A stretch of 11,620 nt of DNA, from assembly GCA_947458565.1 (NCBI GenBank), contig CANGZK010000021.1, positions 1-11,620 of the forward strand, read 5' to 3'. Below the pieces are notes generated by a model. It saw only the letters and a list, made by a program, of their open reading frames with translations, searched no databases and was not told where the DNA came from. This DNA is from Acidimicrobiaceae bacterium. Its GTDB lineage: Bacteria > Actinomycetota > Acidimicrobiia > Acidimicrobiales > Ilumatobacteraceae. Each line of letters opens with the position of its first letter. Within the stretch, counting starts at the first letter, position 1. The translations under genes were made by a program, and so were the position numbers. Below are positions 5,620 through 11,620 of this stretch, one piece after another.

Positions 5620-6540
5620 TTAGTAATTGAGTTTGAGCCCCTTATATGGCCACGGCATCGACACCAATCTGCCCGTGCCAGACAACGTGATGTATGCAGT
5701 TTTGTAATCGGGCCCGCCAAAACAGATGTTGGTCGTCAGCGGGTCACCAGTCAATATCTGTTCGAGCACCACGCCATCTGGCGAGATCACTGTGATGCCG
5801 GCTGTTTGCAGACCAATTGTGGCAACACACACATTGCCATCGCCATCGACCGCAAGCGAATCAAACAATTGCAAGCCCGGCAATCCACACAACAAACCAG
5901 ATGGGTCAATCGGTGAAAACGGTGTCGTTTCCCCTGGCGCAGTGACAGTTGCTTGGTAGACACGACCTGTATGTGTTTCGGCCCAATACAACTTTGTGCC
6001 ATCTGGCGATAAGCCAATCCCATTTGGCGACTCAGTTGGAAAGATCACTTCCTTGATCATCGAGCCATCGGTCTTGGCGTAATAGACGCCGGTGAAGTCA
6101 GCTGTGCGGTGCTCTCGGATTCCATGGTCGGTGAACCACATGCCACCCTGCTTGTCGAACACCAAGTCGTTTGGTCCTCGCAGTTTGATGCCGTCGCACT
6201 CTGTATAGAGGTCGGTCACTTTGCCAGTTGCAATATCGACGCGTTGGATACGTCCACCGATGTAGTTGTCTGGATTAAATGGACCAGGAAATGTAAGTCC
6301 AAGGAAATCAACTTCCGAAAATGATCCCCCGTTATTGCACAAATAAATTGCGCCATCTGGACCAACAGCGATTCCGTTTGGGCCACCGGGTGTGTCAGCA
6401 ATCTTTTGCTTGCTTCCATCCGGCAACACACGTGTGATCACCTTGCCAAACATTTCAACCAAGATCACACTGCCATCTGGCATGGCAATTGGGCCTTCGG
6501 GAAAACGGAGTCCTGATGCGATTTCGGTAAATTCGGTCAT
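5620..6540 (-). CDS. SMP-30/gluconolactonase-like beta-propeller lactonase
   Basis: A 306-aa protein of the SMP-30/gluconolaconase/LRE-like family, a six-bladed beta-propeller that uses one divalent metal to hydrolyse sugar lactones or related esters. Metal ligands predicted by alignment with SMP-30 are Glu 15 (RFPEGP), Asn 124 (LRGPNDLVFD), Asn 173 (ESPNGIGLSPDG) and Asp 227 (FDSLAVDGDG). Repeated blade signatures such as MPDGS, GPDGAIY, SPDGTKLYWAET and VDGDGNVCVATI support the fold. There is no signal peptide, so it is probably cytoplasmic. The substrate cannot be told from sequence; gluconolactone-type lactones are the default guess. It lies between ftsK and rimO, where most actinobacterial versions of this cluster have no lactonase, suggesting insertion or a lineage-specific addition. 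ATG 6540 follows a TANNNT hexamer by 6 bases, hinting at its own leaderless promoter. No clear ribosome binding site is seen. Confidence 0.85.
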   Translation of the reverse strand: MTEFTEIASGLRFPEGPIAMPDGSVILVEMFGKVITRVLPDGSKQKIADTPGGPNGIAVGPDGAIYLCNNGGSFSEVDFLGLTFPGPFNPDNYIGGRIQRVDIATGKVTDLYTECDGIKLRGPNDLVFDKQGGMWFTDHGIREHRTADFTGVYYAKTDGSMIKEVIFPTESPNGIGLSPDGTKLYWAETHTGRVYQATVTAPGETTPFSPIDPSGLLCGLPGLQLFDSLAVDGDGNVCVATIGLQTAGITVISPDGVVLEQILTGDPLTTNICFGGPDYKTAYITLSGTGRLVSMPWPYKGLKLNY

Positions 6541-6544
6541 GGCG

Positions 6545-6582
6545 AGACTTTAGGTCTACACCAGACCCGCCGTGCAACCGGC
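6545..6582. other. Overlapping hairpins in the ftsK-lactonase gap
   Basis: The 52-base gap contains three small stems. GCCG/CGGC (6569-6582, 6-base loop) lies just after the ftsK stop. GGTCT/AGACC (6553-6557 with 6563-6567) and AGAC/GTCT (6545-6548 with 6554-6557) share bases and are mutually exclusive. No T-run follows, so a standard rho-independent terminator is not supported. The structures would matter only in read-through RNA from ftsK. Confidence 0.35.
6547..6552 (-). promoter_or_regulatory. Candidate -10 box, leaderless start of the lactonase gene
   Basis: TAAAGT on the minus strand lies exactly 6 bases before ATG 6540, matching TANNNT with the same spacing as before the lipoprotein gene and ftsK. 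No clear -35 box or ribosome binding site is visible. Confidence 0.35.
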
Positions 6583-6592
6583 AGAAAACTCG

Positions 6593-9037
6593 TTAACTAG
6601 CTTGTTGTAATTGTTCGAGTTCTTCCAATGTCATCAACACTTCGCGAGGCTTTGAGCCATCGCTTGGGCCAACGATGCCACGGCTTTCGAGTAGATCCAT
6701 GATGCGACCAGCTCGTGCAAAACCAATCTTGAGCTTGCGTTGCAGCATTGATGTTGAGCCCTGACGCGTGCGCACAACCAAGTCCATTGCCTGACGCAAC
6801 AATTCGTCATCATCGCTGTCGCCAGTGGTGCCACCAAACAAATCAGCACCGCTGCCACCGCTCTTCTCGCCATCGACGCCAGACACGTATACGACTTCTG
6901 GTGCTTGGCGGCGCCAATGGCCCACAACCTTGCGAACTTCGGCTTCGTCAACCCAGGCAGACTGAATTCGCTGCGAGACCGATGTGTTGCCTGGCAGCAA
7001 CAACATGTCGCCCTTACCAATGAGTTTTTCTGCGCCTGGCTGATCCAAGATCACGCGACTGTCGGTAAGGCTCGATACCGCAAACGCCATACGCGCAGGA
7101 ATGTTGGCCTTGATGACACCCGTAATGACGTTGACGCTTGGACGCTGTGTTGCAACAATCAAGTGAATGCCTACCGCACGCGCCTTCTGCGCGATGCGAG
7201 TAATGCAATCTTCTACGTCGCGAGCCGCAACCATCATCAGGTCATTTAACTCATCCACCACAATCAAGATGTATGGAATGCGATCAAAACTCTGGTCGGT
7301 GTTTTGTTCTTCCGACAAATCGCCACGATCATATGCAGCGTTGTAACCAACGATGTCTCTGAAACCCGCCTCGACCAACAAGTCGTAACGGCGCTCCATT
7401 TCTTTCACTGCCCAACCCAATGCATTCGCTGCCTTCTTAGGGTTTGTGACAGGCGGTGTGAGCAAATGCGGCAACCTGGCGTACTGCGCCATTTCAACTT
7501 GCTTCGGGTCAATCAAAATCATCTTCACTTGATCTGGCGTCGATCGCATCAGCACCGAGGTGATGATGCAGTTGATCGCACTCGACTTACCGGCACCCGT
7601 AGTACCGGCTATCAACATGTGCGGAGTTGTAGAGATATTGAGAAACACGGCGCGACCGGCAATGTCTTTGCCCACTGCAACATCTAGTGGGTGTCCTGCT
7701 GCGCGTGCTTCTTGCGACATCATCAAGTCACCAAGTGATACCAATTCGCGTTGCGCGTTTGGAACTTCAATACCAATCGCTGACTTACCTGGAATTGGGG
7801 CCAAGATGCGCACATCAGTTGCAGCCATTGTGTAAGCAATGTCGCGCGACAATGAGGTCACTTTGGCAACTTTGACACCGCCGCCCAACGACAATTCAAA
7901 TCGTGTAACTGTTGGACCGCGTGTGTATCCAACAAGGTCGGTTTCGACGCTGTGCTCTTTGAGCGCCTCAACAAGTTTCATACCGCGCTCTTGAGTAGCG
8001 CGCTCATCGGCCTTCTCGTGTCGAGTCACGGTCAACATGTCGAGTGTGGGCAATGACCAACTGCTTGGGTTTGCTCCTGGCCCAAGTGGCATCTGCTGAG
8101 CGACACCCTTCACAATCGCTACAGCCGTAGGCGATGGTGCCGAAGTCGGTACATCAACTTGCGAAAGCTTTGGCTTGCGCTTTTTGCGTTCGCGGCGAGG
8201 CTTCACTTCTTCTTCGTAGTCGTCCTCTTCCTCACTATTTTCCGCTGCGTGATCAGCCACGTCCTCATCATCTAATGCGATGTCATAAAACTGTGGCTCA
8301 CCAGACTCATCTTCAAAAAATGAATCTCCACTATTTTCACCACGACCGAATTTACGACTGCTATCTCTTCGACCCTGCGGCATTGACACGCCGTTCACCC
8401 AAGCAGAAATGCGGCGATACAACTCTGGCAACGTATTGCCAGTAATCAACAGCACGCCTCCAAGCATTGACCCAAGCAACAAAATTGTTGTGGCAATTCC
8501 GCCAATGCTTTGTCGCAATGGCTCGCCGATCAACCAGCCCATCCAGCCACCTGCACTCGAGAGCGCGTTGATTTCGGCGTTGATTGAACCGCCACCTTTG
8601 AGAATATGAATTTCGCTGAGCACTGCAATCGAGAACACAGCCCAACCAAAAGCCAAACGAACTCTGTGTTGTACTTCAGTGCGCTTAATGAAAGCAACGC
8701 CAGCGCCAATTGCCAATACAGGAATGACATATCGACCGATGCCGATTGTTGAAGACAGCACCGTATTGAGACCGCGACCAACTGGGCCAGCGATATCGGC
8801 ATAGACAGACATGAAGAGCAAGATGCCAAAACACACCAAGCCGATGCCACCGAATTCGTGACCGCGACCTTCAAGAACTGACTTCAAAACCGACGGACGA
8901 CGGACACGTCTGAACTGCATTTGTTCTTGTTCAATTGGCTTATGGCTACGCAATGGCCTGATCTGGGCGTCGCCGCGTGATGCCGGGCGCGACTGGGCGC
9001 GACCCGATTGAGACCCCTTACGGGGCTTGGTTGCCAT
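6593..9037 (-). CDS. ftsK: FtsK/SpoIIIE DNA translocase
   Basis: An 814-aa septum-anchored DNA pump that moves chromosome termini through the closing division septum. Residues 1-60 form a basic N-terminus. Four or so membrane spans lie between about 62 and 200. A low-complexity linker follows (about 215-300), first acidic (residues 240-278) and then very basic (279-290, KPRRERKKRKPK). The motor domain covers about 330-715, with Walker A GTTGAGKSS (478-486, Lys 484) and Walker B ILIVVDE (590-596). The residue after the DEL is Asn (DELNDLMM), where DELADLMM is common. The C-terminal gamma domain (about 743-805) is a winged helix that reads polar chromosome sequences in characterised FtsK proteins and includes KIGFARAGRIMDLLESRGIVG. 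ATG 9037 gives a normal start, MATKPRKG. The gene follows rnj after 53 bases of repeated palindromic DNA. A TANNNT hexamer 6 bases before the ATG suggests leaderless transcription. Confidence 0.96.
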   Translation of the reverse strand: MATKPRKGSQSGRAQSRPASRGDAQIRPLRSHKPIEQEQMQFRRVRRPSVLKSVLEGRGHEFGGIGLVCFGILLFMSVYADIAGPVGRGLNTVLSSTIGIGRYVIPVLAIGAGVAFIKRTEVQHRVRLAFGWAVFSIAVLSEIHILKGGGSINAEINALSSAGGWMGWLIGEPLRQSIGGIATTILLLGSMLGGVLLITGNTLPELYRRISAWVNGVSMPQGRRDSSRKFGRGENSGDSFFEDESGEPQFYDIALDDEDVADHAAENSEEEDDYEEEVKPRRERKKRKPKLSQVDVPTSAPSPTAVAIVKGVAQQMPLGPGANPSSWSLPTLDMLTVTRHEKADERATQERGMKLVEALKEHSVETDLVGYTRGPTVTRFELSLGGGVKVAKVTSLSRDIAYTMAATDVRILAPIPGKSAIGIEVPNAQRELVSLGDLMMSQEARAAGHPLDVAVGKDIAGRAVFLNISTTPHMLIAGTTGAGKSSAINCIITSVLMRSTPDQVKMILIDPKQVEMAQYARLPHLLTPPVTNPKKAANALGWAVKEMERRYDLLVEAGFRDIVGYNAAYDRGDLSEEQNTDQSFDRIPYILIVVDELNDLMMVAARDVEDCITRIAQKARAVGIHLIVATQRPSVNVITGVIKANIPARMAFAVSSLTDSRVILDQPGAEKLIGKGDMLLLPGNTSVSQRIQSAWVDEAEVRKVVGHWRRQAPEVVYVSGVDGEKSGGSGADLFGGTTGDSDDDELLRQAMDLVVRTRQGSTSMLQRKLKIGFARAGRIMDLLESRGIVGPSDGSKPREVLMTLEELEQLQQAS

Positions 9038-9043
9038 TGAACA

Positions 9044-9049
9044 AACTTA
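9044..9049 (-). promoter_or_regulatory. Candidate -10 box, leaderless start of ftsK
   Basis: TAAGTT on the minus strand lies 6 bases before ATG 9037 and fits TANNNT. It overlaps the repeat unit closest to ftsK, so a protein bound to the repeats would be placed to control initiation. No good -35 box is seen, and no ribosome binding site precedes the ATG. Confidence 0.4.
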
Positions 9050-9090
9050 CCAATGGGGTACTACCCAATTGGGGCATACCCAAATTGGGC
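9045..9090. repeat. Three tandem palindromic 15-16 bp units between rnj and ftsK
   Basis: On the plus strand the units are ACTTACCAATGGGGT (9045-9059), ACTACCCAATTGGGGC (9060-9075) and ATACCCAAATTGGGC (9076-9090). They fill almost the whole gap. The core of unit 2, CCCAATTGGG, is a perfect 10-bp palindrome; the core of unit 3, CCCAAATTGGG, is a palindrome around a central base; unit 1 is degenerate. A period of 15-16 bp with a symmetric core is compatible with tandem operator sites for a dimeric regulator, although pairing in RNA is also possible. Confidence 0.75.
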
Positions 9091-9097
9091 CTATGCC
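9073..9097. other. Strong hairpin across the rnj stop codon
   Basis: GGCATACCCAA can pair with TTGGG-CC-TATGCC: 11 base pairs interrupted by a 2-base bulge around a very small centre. The rnj stop codon (9091-9093) lies in the 3' arm on the plus strand, the 5' arm in mRNA. No T-run follows on the minus strand, so it is not a canonical terminator; it could pause or stabilise the 3' end of rnj mRNA. Confidence 0.5.
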
Positions 9098-10752
9098 TCC
9101 ATCACGATTGGCACAATCATCGGACGTCGCTTGGTGCGCTCCGACACAAACTTGCCAGCGGCACGGCGCACTTCTTTTTCGAGCGCATCAACATCACGAG
9201 TGCCTGCTTTGAGTGCTTTTTCAACGGCTTTTGCCACCGTCGCTACTCCCTCATCAATCAAGTCTTCTGCTTCTGGCGCATACACCCAACCGCGAGTAAT
9301 GATTTCTGGACCAACGAGCACTCGCCCAGCATCAATATCAACGGTGACTACAACAACGACAACACCCTCTTCGGCCAACACCTTGCGGTCGCGTAATACG
9401 CCCTGGCCAACGTCGCCAACTATGCCGTCCACATACAACATGCCCGCAGGGACTCTGCCAGCAAGTTCGATTCCATTATCGGTGATCTCGATTACATCGC
9501 CGTCTTCACACAGCACAATTTTTGAGTCAGGCACGCCCATAGTACGAGCATGCTTGGTGTTCGCAACCATGTGGTGGTACTCGCCATGAATTGGCACAAA
9601 CCATTCAGGCTCAGTAATCGACAAATACATCTTGAGGTCTTCGGCTTGAGCATGACCAGTTGCGTGCACGTCGGCAATACCCGAATGCACCACATCGGCA
9701 CCTGCGCGCAGCAAGCCATCAATAACGCGATTGACATTGCTTTCATTGCCGGGAATTGCGTGGCTCGAAAAAATCACTAAATCTTTAGGCCCAATCTTGA
9801 CGAACTTGTTGTCGCCTCTTGCAAGCAGTGAAAGCGCAGCCATCGGCTCGCCTTGCGAACCAGTCGAGATAACACATACTTTTTCCGGTGGGTAATTGTC
9901 GATCTCTTCAATGTTGACAAACGCATGATCGGGCAACTTGATAATGCCAAGGTCGCGCGCCATGCGCACGTTATTGATCATTGACCTGCCGAGTGTCGCC
10001 ACTACTCTGCCTGCGTCGATCGCAGCCTCGGCAATTTGTTGCACGCGGTGAATATGGCTTGCAAAACTTGCTGTAATAATGCGCTCGGTTTTGTGTTCAG
10101 CAAACAACTGTCGCAACACAACACCAACGCTGCGTTCGCTTGGTGCCGAACCCCGTTCTTCGGCATTTGTACTGTCAAGCATGAGCAAACGAATTCCGTC
10201 GCCTGCGGCCAATGCGCCAAGTCGCGCCAAGTCTGTGCGGCGGTCATCGACCGGTGTGAGATCGATCTTGAAGTCACCCGAGTGAATGATCACGCCTTGG
10301 GGCGTGTGCAGCGCAATTGCGTGCGCAAAAGGAACAGAGTGTGTAACAGGAATGAACTCGACATCAAATGGGCCAATGCGACGGCGCTCGTTGTCGACAA
10401 CAGGAATCAGTTCGGTTTTGCCCAACAGCCCGGCTTCTTCAATGCGGTTGCGAGCAAGACCAAGTGTGACCGGCGAACCATAAATTGGGAACGAAAGTTC
10501 GCGCAATAAAAACTGCAAACCACCAACATGATCTTCATGGCCATGAGTTGCAACACATGCTTCGATGCGGTGTGCATTTTCACGCAAATACGTGAAGTCG
10601 GGCAAGACCAAGTCGATGCCGTGCATGTCTGCATCGGGAAACATCAGACCACAATCGATGAGAAGCAGTCGATCATCTTGCTCGATCACCATGCAGTTGC
10701 GACCTATCTCGCCTAGACCTCCAAGAAAAATAATCCGGACTGGCGCCGCCAT
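9091..10752 (-). CDS. rnj: Ribonuclease J
   Basis: A 553-aa RNase J, a metallo-beta-lactamase/beta-CASP ribonuclease with 5'-3' exonuclease and endonuclease activities in rRNA maturation and mRNA decay. The opening GGLGEIGRN (11-19) is typical. The zinc-binding motif HGHEDH is at 70-75, with further ligands or catalytic positions at His 138 (VTHSVP), Asp 160 (IIHSGDFK) and His 389 (PIHGEYHH). The beta-CASP region includes GSQGEP (298-303) and DVHATGHAQAED (361-372). A C-terminal domain follows from about 440. Length matches the roughly 550-560 aa norm. ATG 10752 shares its A with the dapA stop codon (TAATG), a strong sign of translational coupling, and dapA-rnj adjacency is a classic actinobacterial arrangement. 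There is one copy in the window; whether the genome also has RNase E cannot be seen. Confidence 0.96.
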   Translation of the reverse strand: MAAPVRIIFLGGLGEIGRNCMVIEQDDRLLLIDCGLMFPDADMHGIDLVLPDFTYLRENAHRIEACVATHGHEDHVGGLQFLLRELSFPIYGSPVTLGLARNRIEEAGLLGKTELIPVVDNERRRIGPFDVEFIPVTHSVPFAHAIALHTPQGVIIHSGDFKIDLTPVDDRRTDLARLGALAAGDGIRLLMLDSTNAEERGSAPSERSVGVVLRQLFAEHKTERIITASFASHIHRVQQIAEAAIDAGRVVATLGRSMINNVRMARDLGIIKLPDHAFVNIEEIDNYPPEKVCVISTGSQGEPMAALSLLARGDNKFVKIGPKDLVIFSSHAIPGNESNVNRVIDGLLRAGADVVHSGIADVHATGHAQAEDLKMYLSITEPEWFVPIHGEYHHMVANTKHARTMGVPDSKIVLCEDGDVIEITDNGIELAGRVPAGMLYVDGIVGDVGQGVLRDRKVLAEEGVVVVVVTVDIDAGRVLVGPEIITRGWVYAPEAEDLIDEGVATVAKAVEKALKAGTRDVDALEKEVRRAAGKFVSERTKRRPMIVPIVMEA

Positions 10753-11620
10753 TATTTTTGCGCCAAGCGAGCAGCGCGCAAGTTTTCGAGCACTTTCTTG
10801 CCACGCTCTTCGAGGCCTGCGGGTGGTGGACCCATTGGCAATCTCGCATCTCCCACTTCAAGACCCAACAAGTTCATCATCACCTTGCTTGGCAATGGGT
10901 TTGGATTGTCATCACCAGTCTCAAATGCAAAACTCTCAAGCATCCGGGCATTCACTCGGCGAGCACCGTCCACGTCGCCCTTCGCCCAGCAATCAAACAT
11001 CTCTTGATGATCTTGCCCAGTCCAGTGAGTGGCCACTCCAATTACACCGCAACCACCAATAGCCATAAATGGAAGCGTGAGCCCATCGTCTCCGCTGTAC
11101 AACTCGAAACCTGCAGGAGCTTGCGACATCAGCACTGCAGACTCTGCTGGGTTGCCTGCAGCATCCTTGACCGCGGCCACGTTTTTTACTTCACGTGCCA
11201 GTTTGAGCAATAACTGTGTCGAGATCTTGCGACCGGTGCGCACTGGAATGTCGTATACAACAACAGGAAGTGATGTTGCGGCACACATGGCACGCATATG
11301 TGCTTCGATACCGGCCTGAGATGGGCGGTTGTAATACGGAGTAACGGCCAAGATGCCAGCTACACCGAGTTTCGTTGCCTCTTTGGTTAAGTGCACCGAG
11401 TGCGCAGTGTCGTTAGTGCCCGTGCCGGCAATGACCGGAATCGTGACCGCTTCAACTACGGCCGCAAACAGACTTAGACGCTCATCGTCAGTAAGTACAG
11501 GCGACTCGCCTGTCGTGCCCGCAATTACGAGACCGTCATTGCCATTGTCTTGCAACCATTTTGCAAGGCGCCGAGCACCATCCAGATTGAGTGCTCCGTT
11601 CTTGTCGAACGGAGTAACCA
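10752..11620 (-). CDS. dapA: 4-hydroxy-tetrahydrodipicolinate synthase, 5' end outside the window
   Basis: The visible 288 residues run to the window edge and lack only a short N-terminus (usual length about 290-300 aa). The enzyme condenses pyruvate with aspartate semialdehyde in the diaminopimelate/lysine pathway, supplying peptidoglycan and lysine. Edge residues VTPFDKNGALN are the usual opening of the barrel. Key features are AGTTGES (pyruvate carboxylate binding), VTPYYNRPSQ (tyrosine of the proton relay), VVYDIPVRTG (catalytic Tyr, codon near 11255, and substrate-binding Arg), and VAAVKDAAGN, whose Lys (codon 11168-11166) forms the Schiff base. GGCGVIGVATHW closes the barrel. A TTG at 11555 is internal and should not be taken as the start, since the open frame and conserved sequence continue upstream of it to the edge. 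The stop overlaps the rnj ATG by one base. The reading frame is intact. Confidence 0.95.
   Translation of the reverse strand, partial: VTPFDKNGALNLDGARRLAKWLQDNGNDGLVIAGTTGESPVLTDDERLSLFAAVVEAVTIPVIAGTGTNDTAHSVHLTKEATKLGVAGILAVTPYYNRPSQAGIEAHMRAMCAATSLPVVVYDIPVRTGRKISTQLLLKLAREVKNVAAVKDAAGNPAESAVLMSQAPAGFELYSGDDGLTLPFMAIGGCGVIGVATHWTGQDHQEMFDCWAKGDVDGARRVNARMLESFAFETGDDNPNPLPSKVMMNLLGLEVGDARLPMGPPPAGLEERGKKVLENLRAARLAQK

Noticed and set aside
9053..9589. Plus-strand 178-aa open frame rich in Ser, Thr and Pro
   Set aside because: It lies antisense within rnj, whose catalytic motifs are intact; the composition is what the reverse of Gly/Val/Ala-rich coding gives. No ribosome binding site.
11553..11555. 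TTG as the start of dapA
   Set aside because: The frame continues to the window edge with the conserved opening VTPFDKNG; the true start lies outside.

Overview
The window reads as chromosomal, housekeeping-rich DNA from an actinobacterium with moderate GC (about half by eye). The order dapA-rnj-ftsK-(lactonase)-rimO-pgsA-cinA matches a gene neighbourhood widespread in Actinobacteria. A lipoprotein with a Thr/Val/Pro/Glu-rich linker suggests the Acidimicrobiia (Ilumatobacter-like, possibly freshwater or marine). That placement is an inference from style, not from a marker gene.

Right to left on the minus strand, positions 11620 to 2499 hold a long co-directional block: dapA (lysine/peptidoglycan precursor synthesis; its 5' end lies outside the window), rnj (RNase J), ftsK (DNA translocase), an SMP-30/gluconolactonase-like enzyme, rimO (ribosomal protein S12 methylthiotransferase), pgsA (phosphatidylglycerophosphate-synthase-like) and cinA. 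Most junctions are tight: 1-base overlap dapA/rnj, 2 bases rimO/pgsA, 3 bases pgsA/cinA. The two looser junctions, rnj/ftsK and ftsK/lactonase, carry structured DNA and possible internal promoters. Tandem palindromes lie before ftsK and overlapping hairpins before the lactonase gene.

After cinA comes a minus-strand pair of very small membrane-protein genes (62 and 37 aa), probably with their own promoter. The 37-aa gene is easily missed. The pair converges, with a 4-base gap, on a plus-strand gene for a DDAH/arginine-deiminase-superfamily enzyme at 1263-2129. Divergent from that enzyme, a minus-strand pair encodes a pentapeptide-repeat lipoprotein and a HutD-family cupin that overlap by ATGA. 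The left edge (1-107) is non-coding on present evidence. It holds two tandem 20-bp repeats followed by a T8 run, a possible weak terminator for the lipoprotein-hutD transcript.

I see no CRISPR array, insertion sequence, phage gene, tRNA or rRNA. The best candidates for undescribed biology are the tandem palindromes over the putative ftsK promoter, the two-gene small membrane protein unit, and the lipoprotein/HutD pair. I do not see a convincing new multi-gene defence or mobile system.
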